Assembly: GCA_022828225.1 (NCBI GenBank)
Contig: JAJEJG010000023.1
Coordinates: 224,199-288,198, forward strand
DNA length: 64,000 bases
From: Nitrospirales bacterium
GTDB taxonomy: Bacteria > Nitrospirota > Nitrospiria > Nitrospirales > UBA8639
Direction of reading: 5' to 3'
Both the position numbers and the translations under genes were made by a program. This document shows, one piece after another, positions 54,591 to 63,499 of this stretch. Within the stretch, counting starts at the first letter, position 1, and each line of letters opens with the position of its first letter. Below the pieces are notes generated by a model. It searched no databases. It was not told the DNA's origin and saw only the letters and a list, made by a program, of their open reading frames with translations.

Positions 54591-54768
54591 GGGCCATTCA
54601 GTAGCCTTCAATGACCATACAGTTTGTTCTGTGCATTAAGAAAGGAAGCGTCTACTATTATTATTCTCTACGGCTAAATAGGTAGGCGCAGGATCATGCC
54701 GTGCCCTTCGCTCGTCCTCAAGCAAACGACGGTTGCCCCGGCAGGCATGTTCTGTAGAAAGAAGGAAA

Positions 54769-55116
54769 ATGGCAATCGATAGTCAATTCGAGCGGAAAGA
54801 GGAAATCCTGATAGGGAAGCTTGACGGTCGTATCGACACAATCAATGCCGAGGAACTTCAGAGTCAATTGGACGCTGAAATAACGGCGGAAGACCATGCC
54901 TTGATCCTGGATTTCGAGCACGTGTCCTACATCAGTAGTTCAGGCCTTCGGGTGGTGTTGCGAATGGCAAAGAAATTCAATGAGCCGGGCAAACGATTTG
55001 CGGTTTGCTCACTATCCGGGCCGGTCCGTGCAATTCTCACGATGAGCGGGTTTAATCAGCTTATCTCGATTTTTGAATCGCAGTCTGCGGCAATCAGCGA
55101 CATCAAGAACGGTTAA
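54769..55116 (+). CDS. STAS-domain anti-sigma-factor antagonist-like protein
   Basis: 115 residues from ATGGCAATCG with GAAGGAAA upstream. It is a single STAS domain: IGKLDGRIDTINAEEL, then DFEHVSYISSSGLRVVLRMA, in which the second Ser of the SSSG region is the usual phosphorylation site. A partner kinase (anti-sigma factor) and phosphatase are not visible nearby. It is the first gene of the region before the two small paralogs and the PKS, and could regulate that locus. Confidence 0.88.
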   Translation: MAIDSQFERKEEILIGKLDGRIDTINAEELQSQLDAEITAEDHALILDFEHVSYISSSGLRVVLRMAKKFNEPGKRFAVCSLSGPVRAILTMSGFNQLISIFESQSAAISDIKNG

Positions 55117-55178
55117 GTTCTTTCTTTATCGTTGGAGTTTCTCCATCAACAAAATCAAGACGCAGGGGGGTAAAAAAG

Positions 55179-55463
55179 ATGGCTATCAGTGACGAAGAAA
55201 AACTCGGGTCGGTAAGAAGCGCTGTGGATTTGGCGATCGTAGGGGATAACATCAGCGATATTGCCGCGTTCACACTGGAGAAACATGAATTCAAAAATGA
55301 CACGACGCTTTCTGCCGAGGTGCGTGAGGCAGGGGACGCCAGGATCAAAGAGGTCTTGTGGAAGCGGGTGGAAGAATTGAAAAAGCGGCGTATGCAGATT
55401 CTGGCGGAAATGTTCACCCTGGCCGAAACCACGCTTGAAGAAGTTCTCAGCAAAGGGAAATAA
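55179..55463 (+). CDS. Small conserved helical protein, paralog 1
   Basis: 94 residues with start after CAGGGGGGTAAAAAAG. Mostly helical: GSVRSAVDLAIVGDNISDIAA, then DARIKEVLWKRVEELKKRR and ILAEMFTLAETTLEEVLSKG. No signal peptide, no Cys and no double-Gly motif. About 85 percent identical by eye to the protein encoded at 55909. I do not recognise the family. It follows the STAS gene by 62 bases. Confidence 0.8.
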   Translation: MAISDEEKLGSVRSAVDLAIVGDNISDIAAFTLEKHEFKNDTTLSAEVREAGDARIKEVLWKRVEELKKRRMQILAEMFTLAETTLEEVLSKGK

Positions 55464-55908
55464 GCCGCTCTTCCACGTCACGCTTAAAGACCTCCCTTAA
55501 AGCTCAAAAAGACAAACGATCAGCCGGTACCGAAGAAGCGTTCGTGCATTCGAAAGTGTCGGGCTACCCACTAACGGTCCGATGGGTATGAATGGCTTTT
55601 CGGAACCGGCGAGTGTTTCCTGTAATTCCCTCACTGTCAGCCACTTGACCGGCTGCCTCAAGCCCAGCCGCAGATCTTTGCTTTCGAGAAACCAGTTGTT
55701 TTTCTGCTGACTCTATAATATTATGGACTGCACTATTTTGGTGACAGCTACAACCATGACGGACAAGTCGTGAACTCCAGGGCTTGGGGCGCGGATCGCA
55801 CTCGATTTGAGCGTGAACGTCAGACCGTCGTAAACGACGCCAGTGACCGTTAGATGTTGCCTCCGGGTGACTATCTATCACAAACCAAACAAAAAGGAGC
55901 AGAAAGGT
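55464..55908. other. 445-bp gap between the two small paralogs
   Basis: No supportable gene. It contains TATAAT at about 55711 in an AT-richer patch, and the sequence just before the second paralog (AAAAAGGAGCAGAAAGG) is a strong ribosome-binding region. The rest may be remnant DNA from the duplication. Confidence 0.6.
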
Positions 55909-56187
55909 ATGAGAGACGAAGAAAAAATCGGGTCGGTGAAAAGCGCGGTGGATTTGGCAATCGTGGGGGATAACATCAGCGATATTACGTCGTTTACCCT
56001 GGAGAAATATGAATTCAAGAATGACACGACGCTTTCTGCCGAGGTGCGTGAGGCAGGAGACGCCAGGATGAAGGACGTTTTGTGGAAGCGGGTGGAAGAA
56101 TTGAAAAAGCGGCGCATGCAGATTCTGGCGGAAATGTTCACCTTGGCGGAAACCACGCTTGAAGAGGTTATCAATAAAGGGAAATAA
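55909..56187 (+). CDS. Small conserved helical protein, paralog 2
   Basis: 92 residues from ATGAGAGACGAAG with AGCAGAAAGGT upstream; the track start at 55843 lacks such a site. It begins MRDEEKIGSVKSAVDLAIVG and is nearly the same as paralog 1 from FKNDTTLSAEVREAGDAR through to its end. DNA identity is high, including the third codon positions, so the duplication or gene conversion is recent. Function unknown. It lies 247 bases before the PKS gene on the same strand. Confidence 0.8.
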   Translation: MRDEEKIGSVKSAVDLAIVGDNISDITSFTLEKYEFKNDTTLSAEVREAGDARMKDVLWKRVEELKKRRMQILAEMFTLAETTLEEVINKGK

Positions 56188-56434
56188 AACAATCTCTGAA
56201 GACATGAGGCTCTGGCCTGATGGTGCGCCAGCTTCACGGATGCCGAGTCATCCCAAAATTGTCAGCCGTTTGCGCGGCTTCATGTTCCCAGCCTCAAATG
56301 ATTTGTCTCGCCATTAACGGGTTGTTTTTCACGTCTTTCGGATTGATAAGTATGTTTACCAGTATGGAGCCTGGACCAAGACAGGCAAGCCTTAAGGTGC
56401 GGATTTCGAGTTGCCGAGTGCGTTGGAGAGAAGC

Positions 56435-59400
56435 ATGAACCAATCACCCAACCCCGTCGCCATCGTTGGATACAGTTACCGCATGCCGGGCGGAATCCGG
56501 ACCGACGATGACTTCTGGCGTCTGCTGAGCGAACGTGAGATCGTGCAGGAGTCCGTGACCGATCGCTACGGCAAAGGGTACCGTCCGATCGGCGGGTTTT
56601 CCGGCCCGGGGCGCTTCGCGAGTCCCTACGAGGGACTGATCCGCGAGGATGGAGAGAAGTTTTTCGATCGCAGTCTCTTCGGTTTGTCTCATAAAGAAAT
56701 GACGTTAGCGGACCCGCAGGTACGGATGTTGTTGACCTGTGCCTGGGAGACCTTCGAGCGGGTCGGCTGGGATTTGCACGCCTTGCGCAACAGTCCGACG
56801 GGCGTCTTTATCGGTGCGCAGGTACCTGCAGTGGCCAGTTGGCGTCCGATGCACGGGGCCTCCGAGTTCGACGTGACCAGCATCAGTCTGGCCATGCTGT
56901 CCAACAGGATCTCCTACCACTTCAACCTGATGGGCCCGTCAACCACCTATTGCACCGCGTGTTCCGCCGGGCTGACCGCGCTGCACTGGGCGATGACCGC
57001 GCTCCGGTGCGGCGACTGCGAACAAGCTCTCGTCGGGTCCGTCAATTACTTGGGCACCGCCAAGCTGAGTGCGTCCTTCAATGCGCTGGGTGTCATCAGT
57101 TCGGATGGCCGGTGCCATTCCTTCGACGCGGAAGCCAACGGCTACATGCGCGCGGAAGGGGCGTTCGTCTATGCCGTCAAGCCCTTGGCCGCGGCCGAAA
57201 GAGACGGGGATCCCATCTACGCCGTCATCGAAGCCACCGCGGTCAATGCAGCCGGTGCGGCCGACGGAACCGAGGGCTTGGCCCAAGGGCGCTACATCAC
57301 CGCGCCCACCCGCCATTCGCAAGTGGAGTTGATGCGTATCGCCTGCGCCCGCGCCAATCGTGCGCCTCAGGAGTTCGATTACATCGAAGCCCATGCGACC
57401 GGTACCGTGGTGGGTGACCGTATCGAGGGGAATGCCATCACGGAGGCGTTCGGCGGTTTCGACCGCCAGGTTCCGTTGCGGGTTTCCAGCGTCAAGAGCA
57501 ACGTGGGGCACATGGAAGCCGCCGCGTTTCATTGCGCCTTGCTCAAGGTCATCCTGATGATGCAGCGCCGCACGTTCGCGCCGATCTCCAAGAATTTCCT
57601 GGTGCCGAATCCGGAGATCGACTTCGACAGGGGTCCCATGCAGGTGCAGACGACCTGCGAACCTTTTCCCGACCGTCCGGTCCTGGTCGGCATCAATTCA
57701 TTCGGTTTCGGCGGGGCCAACGGGCATTGCGTGGTACGGGAATACCGCCCGGCGCAACCACGGATCTGGTCAATGGCCCTGGCTCCGGAGGCGGGCTTCA
57801 TGATCCCCCTGTCGGCGCGGACGTCCGGGACGCTGGTTCAAAGCGCACGACAACTGCGGGAGGCACTCGAGAAACAACCGATGGACCTCTATACGCTGGC
57901 CGGCAATCTCAGCCGTCGCCGTACTCATTTCCCTGCGCGGACGGCTTTTGCGGTGCGCAACCAAATAGAATTGATCGAAGCGCTGGATGCCTTTGAAAAA
58001 GACCCCGCGCCGGTCGCAACGGTCAGCGAAGGCGAACGACGTCTGGTGATGGTGTTCTCAGGACAGGGGACGCAGTGGGCCGGTTGCGGTCGCGGGCTCT
58101 ACGACGCCGACCCCGTGTTCCGCCGCGTCATCGATGCGATCGAGGGATACTGGCGTGAGCACTCGGACGTCTCGTTGCGTGCAGCCTGTTTCTCGGCCAG
58201 TCAGTCAGAACTCGACGAGTGCGAGTTGGCCCAACCCGTCACGTTCATGATCCAATGCGCTCTGGCGGAATTGTTCAAGACGTGGGGGGCGTACCCTGAC
58301 TGCGTGGTGGGGCACAGTTCCGGCGAGGCCGCCGCGGCTTACGCATGTGGGGCTCTCTCTCTGGCGGAAGCCACACGCCTGATTTTTCATCGCGCCACGT
58401 TGCAACAGCGCGTGGCCGGTTCCGGTCGCATGCTGGCGATCGGCCTCGACCGGCCTGGCGTGGAACAACTGCTCGACACGCTACACGTTCCCTTTCGGGA
58501 CGGGGAAGCCCGGCAGGTTGAGATCGCCTGCGAGAACGCGCCGGCCAGCACCGTCATCTGCGGGAAGGAGGCTGCCTTGCGGCCCGTCATGGAGGAATTG
58601 GACCGGCGCCACCTGCAGAATCGGCTGCTTCAGGGCAATATCGCCTTCCATTCCACGGCGATGGATCCGCTCAAGGACGACGCCGGGGTGTTCCTGTCCT
58701 TTCTGAACGATTGCGCCTTCGACGCCGAAGTGCCGTTGGTTTCTTCGGTGACCGGACAGACGACGCAACGGCTGGACAGCGCCTACTGGTGGAAGAACAT
58801 TCGCCAGACGGTCCTCTTTGCCGCGGCGGTGGAAACCGTCAAGCGGGAGTACCGGCCCGACGTCTACTTGGAACTCGCGCCGCACAGCGCCCTGCAATCC
58901 ACCCTTTCGCAGTGCCTGGAAGACAGCGTGCCGGCGCCGGTCTGCATTCCGACGCTGATGCGAGACACGGACGTCTGCCTCAGTTTCAAACAGGCGTTAG
59001 GCGCCCTGTTCAGGGCCGGTGTGGACCTGGACTTCGCCGCCCAGTATCCGCGACCGGAGCCCATTGTCCATTTGCTGCCCGGTCATCCGAAAGAAGAGCA
59101 GGTGACGATGGATATCATGTGTGACAACGAGTTTTTTGTCCGGCAAGGCGAGTATTCTCACGGCCCGCTGGTCGGCCACAAGGTGCCGAGTGACCATATG
59201 CTCTTCGAGGCGCGGCTTTCCGAGAAGGACTTTCCCTGGCTGGCGGACCACCGCGTACATCACGCGCCGATCATGCCCGGGGCCGGATACATCGAGTTAA
59301 TCCTGGAAGCCCTCGGAGGCGTTCCGCTTCATTTCGACGTGCTCGAATTCCTTCAGCCTTGTCCCATCCCCAAGACGCCGGTTCGCTTGCAGACGGCCTT

Positions 59401-62400
59401 GCATCCGGTGCCCAATGTACCGGACGAATTCACCTTCACCATCTCTTCCCGGCCGTACGACGTCGAGGCGCAGAGCGAGTTGCACGGCCGCGGCAAGGTT
59501 CGGCGGGTGAGCGGCGAGGTGCCGGCGGATGTGTCGGGCCGGCTGGCCGACATAGATACCGGCGGCTTTGAACGTTCGTCTCTGGCTGACGACAAGGATT
59601 TTTACGAACGACTGGAAGCCGTCCTCAGCGAAACCTTCCAGTACGGTCCCTTCTTCAGGACCATTCAGCGCGTTTTGGTGGATACGACGTCCAAGGCTTA
59701 TCTTTTCGATGTAGAGATGGATGGGGGGTTATGGACGACGGGTCGAGAAGAGGGCTATGTCTCGTGTCCCCCCTTGTTCGACGGGGGCCTGCAGATATTT
59801 CTTTATCACTTGCTCAATGCCGCTGACCTCTTCGCCATACCGCAGCGGGCCGAAGGCATCACGTTCGTTCGCCCGCCGACCGGCCCGAGAGTTACGTGTC
59901 ACGTCACCAAACCCCGTGAAGATTGGATGGATGCCAACGAGAGGGGGCAGCATTCCGTACGTCGGGGCGAAAGATCCGGCGGAAGCATCAGTTTTTACGA
60001 CGGCGCCACCGGAGAACTCATCGCCCACATCCGTGAATACACGTATTTCACGTCCAATCCGAAATGGAACGACTTGCTGAACAGCAAGCACAGGATTTCC
60101 TGGCAACCGAAATTCATCCCCACCGGCCAAGCACTGATCGACAGACTGCCCGACGGAGAGATCGAGCCCGTCGCGCTCATTGTCGCCCTCGAGCAGCCTG
60201 AAAGGGGCGAACGCTACGCCTGTCACGTCATCGAGTTCGCGGGTGGTCGCGAGCCCGACCGGACCGTCCTCAAACAATGTATCGACTATCTCGCGAGTGG
60301 CGAGGCACAGACCGAGTTCTGGCTCGTCAGCGACAACGAAGACGGCACCCGAGCCCATTACGACGCCTTCCATCAACGCGATGCCGCGTTGCGTTTCGAA
60401 AGCCTCGATCCTGCCGTTCAGCCGGAACTGGAAACGGGCTTGCTTCGTCCGGCCGCCGCCGAGATCATCTTCTTGCATGGGGGCGATGCGCCTGGGCCGG
60501 AGGCATGGCAAATTCTGCAGCGGTTGGCAGTAGCCGGAGGCTTGGCGCTGGTCTGTCATGACGAGGGTGCCGTTATCGACCCGAGCGCCGGCTGGACCAC
60601 GGTTCGCGCCGGCCGGTGCACGACCCTGCTGCAGGCGCCGCCGAACTACGCCGATTTCGCGGACACGACGAAATCTTCAGGCCCCCGGTGGGTGCTGGGC
60701 GAGCCGGGAAGCTGGGCTGAGGATTGGGCGGCCGTGCTGAACGCACCCGATGTGCATTCGATTGCTGCTGAACGCCTTGCCGCTGATTTTCTCTCGATCG
60801 ACGCGTGGCCGCAGGCGGCCGACGTGCGGGACATCGATTTCTTTTGCGGTACGGATTCCGAGGATCCGACCGGCGAACAGGCAGCGTCGCGTTTTATCGC
60901 CTTTGTCCAGTCTCTGGTTTCCTACAGGATCGAGCATGCGAGTTCCCCCTGCCGTTTGACCGTGGTGACGCGCGGAGCCGCCTTCGAGGTGGAAGACCCG
61001 CGCGGGAGTGCACTGTGGGGAGCGGTTCGAAGTATGGCCATGGAAATCGGTGAAGAAGCCGGGATCGATTTCCGCTTGGTGGACCTGGGTGGCTCCGATG
61101 ATTTGAAGACGTTGGCGTGGCTCAATCGTCACGACGTGCGCGAGCGCGAATTGGCAGTGCGACAGAACCGTTTATGGGTGCCGCGGATGGTCAGCATTCG
61201 GGAGCGCTATTCGCGGGTACCTCCCGGTGAGGACACCGCGTACCGGCTCTGCCTGGACAATCCGGGGCAGATGACCGGTCTCGAAATGAAAGCGTACGAG
61301 CCCCCGGCAATGGGGCCGAGCGACGTGGAAATCGATGTGGCCGCGTCAGCGCTCAACTTCCGTGACGTCATGGTCACGCTGGGGCTGTTGCCGGCATTGG
61401 CCTACGAACGCTCGGCGCTGGGTCATGAAGTCGGCATGGAGGCGAGCGGGGTCGTGCGTCGCGCCGGGTCGGAGGTGCGGCATTGTCGCGTTGGCGATGA
61501 GGTGGCCTTCATCAAGGGCGGGTGTATCGGCAATCGCGTGGTGGTCAACCAATACCTCGTATTCGTCAAACCAAGCCGCCTGAGCATGGAGGAAGCTGCG
61601 TCATCATTATCGGTCTACGTCACCGCGTACTATTCCCTGATCCATCTGGCCCGGCTGCGGAAGGGCCAGCGCGTGCTCATTCACTCGGCCATGGGCGGCG
61701 TCGGGCAGGCGGCCATCGCCTTGTCCAAGCACGCGGGGGCAGAGATCTACGCCACGGCCGGCAGCGAGAGCAAGCGTGACCAATTACGGGCGTTGGGCGT
61801 CCGGGCGGCGTTTGATTCGCACAGCTTCGACTGGTACGACGAGTTGATGGCGGCGACCGGGGGCGAGGGTGTCGACGTCGTGTTGAATTCCCTGGCCGGC
61901 CGCCACGTTGAATTGTGCCTGCAGGCCTTGCGTCCGGCGGGCTGGCACTGTGAGATCGGCAAGGTCGATATCTATGCCGACAACGAACTCAACCTGCGGA
62001 TCTTCCGGAAGAACCTGCGGTTCGCGGCCATCGACGTGGATCGCCTGATGATCGACGATCCGTTGCTTTCTCGCGAACTCTCTCAGGCCTGTCTGGACTT
62101 GCTGGATCAAGGCGCGTTGCCGCCGTTGCCAATCACCGTCTTTCCGTACAAGGATTACACCAAGGCCCTGCGCTTGATGACGACCGGCCAGCACCAGGGG
62201 AAACTCGTCCTGAAGGCTCCGCCGGCTTCCGTCGCTCCCGAATTCCCGATTGCGGACGTGCGGCCCCTGTTCGATCCCGAGGCGACCTACCTGGTGACCG
62301 GCGGCCTTGGCGGCTTCGGCCTGCGATTGTTGCCGTACTTGGTGGCCTCGGGTGCGCGCCATCTGACCTTGATGGACCGTGACCCTCAGCGACATCGGGA

Positions 62401-63472
62401 CGCCGAGTGGATTCGCCAGTCGAGCGCTCTGGCTTACATGGATGAGCACGTCGAATTCGACATCGTGCCTGGTGATGTGGCGAAGGAAGAGGACGTCCGG
62501 CGCTGCATCGCGCAATTGCAGAGGCCGCTGAAGGGTGTGTTCCATTTGGCCGGGACGCTGGACGATCGGTTACTGGCCGACATCTCGGATGAATCCCTGA
62601 CCAAGGTGTTCGCACCCAAGGTGCAGGGGGCTCTCCATCTGGAACGGGCCACCGAGGGCTGCGCTCTCGATCACTTCGTGTTGTTTTCCTCGACGGCCTC
62701 GATGTTGGGCAATCCCGGGCAGATCAACTACAGTGCGGCAAACGCGTTCCTGGACGCGTTGGTGGCCAGTCGCCGCCGGCAGGGTCTGCCGGGTTTGTCT
62801 TACAACATGGCCGCCGTGGCCGATGCCGGCATGGCCGCGCGCAGTCTCCCGGTCTTGCGCATGATGCGCGCCGCCGGGCTGCCGCCGGTCAGCAGCGATT
62901 TCGCCATTGCCAATCTTGACTATGCCTTGCGCTCGATGCCCGACCGGGATCACCTGGTCACCGTCCTGTTCGAACGTCCGACGTGGACGGTTGACTTTCC
63001 GGATTACATGCGCATCGGACGCTTAATGCACAATCAGGATGCCTTCAACGTTGGCGCCGCGGGCGAACTGACGCTCGACAGCGTGGTGGCGCAGATTGCC
63101 GCCAAGGTCGCCGAACTCTGCGGCCACGAGGAGGGCGGCGTGGAGGAACCGTTGTCCAGTTTCGGGCTTACGTCGATCTCGGTCGCCGAGTTGGGGACGT
63201 TCATCCAGACGCAGTTCAACTACCGCGTAAGCGCGCTCGAACTGATGACCACGGCCTCCGCGCTGTCGCTGGCACAGGGGATCATTCATGGAAAGACGGA
63301 CGTCGAGGAAGATCAGGCCGAGGCGGATAAGGCTGACGCTGAAGATGCGCTCGTTGTGGTCCAGCGGCACGTTCGCCGCACGCCATCAGCTTTTGCCAGC
63401 GCGCCGGATGATCACTTTCCGTCCGGGGCCGGGATTGAATCAAGCATCGCGGAAGAACCCGCTGTCCGCTGA
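56435..63472 (+). CDS. Single-module highly reducing type I polyketide synthase
   Basis: The start is ATGAACCAATCACC after TTGGAGAGAAG, giving 2345 residues. Domain order with rough positions: KS 5-425 (TYCTACSAGLTA, EAHATGTVVGD, KSNVGHMEAA), AT 535-840 (GHSSGEAAAAY; IAFHS suggests malonyl), DH 905-1210 (WLADHRVHHAPIMPG, LFDGGLQ), a pseudo-KR linker 1220-1580, ER 1620-1930 (LNFRDVM, HSAMGGVGQAAI), KR 1945-2200 (TGGLGGFG, NYSAANAF) and ACP 2225-2295. The ACP motif is FGLTSISVAEL, where Asp before the modified Ser is Thr. No thioesterase. It should fully reduce its chain, giving a fatty-acid-like product. A radical SAM gene follows. Confidence 0.95.
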   Translation: MNQSPNPVAIVGYSYRMPGGIRTDDDFWRLLSEREIVQESVTDRYGKGYRPIGGFSGPGRFASPYEGLIREDGEKFFDRSLFGLSHKEMTLADPQVRMLLTCAWETFERVGWDLHALRNSPTGVFIGAQVPAVASWRPMHGASEFDVTSISLAMLSNRISYHFNLMGPSTTYCTACSAGLTALHWAMTALRCGDCEQALVGSVNYLGTAKLSASFNALGVISSDGRCHSFDAEANGYMRAEGAFVYAVKPLAAAERDGDPIYAVIEATAVNAAGAADGTEGLAQGRYITAPTRHSQVELMRIACARANRAPQEFDYIEAHATGTVVGDRIEGNAITEAFGGFDRQVPLRVSSVKSNVGHMEAAAFHCALLKVILMMQRRTFAPISKNFLVPNPEIDFDRGPMQVQTTCEPFPDRPVLVGINSFGFGGANGHCVVREYRPAQPRIWSMALAPEAGFMIPLSARTSGTLVQSARQLREALEKQPMDLYTLAGNLSRRRTHFPARTAFAVRNQIELIEALDAFEKDPAPVATVSEGERRLVMVFSGQGTQWAGCGRGLYDADPVFRRVIDAIEGYWREHSDVSLRAACFSASQSELDECELAQPVTFMIQCALAELFKTWGAYPDCVVGHSSGEAAAAYACGALSLAEATRLIFHRATLQQRVAGSGRMLAIGLDRPGVEQLLDTLHVPFRDGEARQVEIACENAPASTVICGKEAALRPVMEELDRRHLQNRLLQGNIAFHSTAMDPLKDDAGVFLSFLNDCAFDAEVPLVSSVTGQTTQRLDSAYWWKNIRQTVLFAAAVETVKREYRPDVYLELAPHSALQSTLSQCLEDSVPAPVCIPTLMRDTDVCLSFKQALGALFRAGVDLDFAAQYPRPEPIVHLLPGHPKEEQVTMDIMCDNEFFVRQGEYSHGPLVGHKVPSDHMLFEARLSEKDFPWLADHRVHHAPIMPGAGYIELILEALGGVPLHFDVLEFLQPCPIPKTPVRLQTALHPVPNVPDEFTFTISSRPYDVEAQSELHGRGKVRRVSGEVPADVSGRLADIDTGGFERSSLADDKDFYERLEAVLSETFQYGPFFRTIQRVLVDTTSKAYLFDVEMDGGLWTTGREEGYVSCPPLFDGGLQIFLYHLLNAADLFAIPQRAEGITFVRPPTGPRVTCHVTKPREDWMDANERGQHSVRRGERSGGSISFYDGATGELIAHIREYTYFTSNPKWNDLLNSKHRISWQPKFIPTGQALIDRLPDGEIEPVALIVALEQPERGERYACHVIEFAGGREPDRTVLKQCIDYLASGEAQTEFWLVSDNEDGTRAHYDAFHQRDAALRFESLDPAVQPELETGLLRPAAAEIIFLHGGDAPGPEAWQILQRLAVAGGLALVCHDEGAVIDPSAGWTTVRAGRCTTLLQAPPNYADFADTTKSSGPRWVLGEPGSWAEDWAAVLNAPDVHSIAAERLAADFLSIDAWPQAADVRDIDFFCGTDSEDPTGEQAASRFIAFVQSLVSYRIEHASSPCRLTVVTRGAAFEVEDPRGSALWGAVRSMAMEIGEEAGIDFRLVDLGGSDDLKTLAWLNRHDVRERELAVRQNRLWVPRMVSIRERYSRVPPGEDTAYRLCLDNPGQMTGLEMKAYEPPAMGPSDVEIDVAASALNFRDVMVTLGLLPALAYERSALGHEVGMEASGVVRRAGSEVRHCRVGDEVAFIKGGCIGNRVVVNQYLVFVKPSRLSMEEAASSLSVYVTAYYSLIHLARLRKGQRVLIHSAMGGVGQAAIALSKHAGAEIYATAGSESKRDQLRALGVRAAFDSHSFDWYDELMAATGGEGVDVVLNSLAGRHVELCLQALRPAGWHCEIGKVDIYADNELNLRIFRKNLRFAAIDVDRLMIDDPLLSRELSQACLDLLDQGALPPLPITVFPYKDYTKALRLMTTGQHQGKLVLKAPPASVAPEFPIADVRPLFDPEATYLVTGGLGGFGLRLLPYLVASGARHLTLMDRDPQRHRDAEWIRQSSALAYMDEHVEFDIVPGDVAKEEDVRRCIAQLQRPLKGVFHLAGTLDDRLLADISDESLTKVFAPKVQGALHLERATEGCALDHFVLFSSTASMLGNPGQINYSAANAFLDALVASRRRQGLPGLSYNMAAVADAGMAARSLPVLRMMRAAGLPPVSSDFAIANLDYALRSMPDRDHLVTVLFERPTWTVDFPDYMRIGRLMHNQDAFNVGAAGELTLDSVVAQIAAKVAELCGHEEGGVEEPLSSFGLTSISVAELGTFIQTQFNYRVSALELMTTASALSLAQGIIHGKTDVEEDQAEADKADAEDALVVVQRHVRRTPSAFASAPDDHFPSGAGIESSIAEEPAVR

Positions 63473-63499
63473 TTCATCGGGACGGAGGATGCCATAGCC

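Noticed and set aside
55179-56187. Small paralogs as NHLP precursor peptides
   Set aside because: They lack a double-Gly cleavage site, a Cys/Ser/Thr-rich core and the known leader patterns, and are 37 kb from the exporter.
55564-56205. 213-residue minus-strand ORF across the paralog gap
   Set aside because: It mostly reads the antisense of paralog 2; its remaining part has no recognisable motif, so no gene is called.
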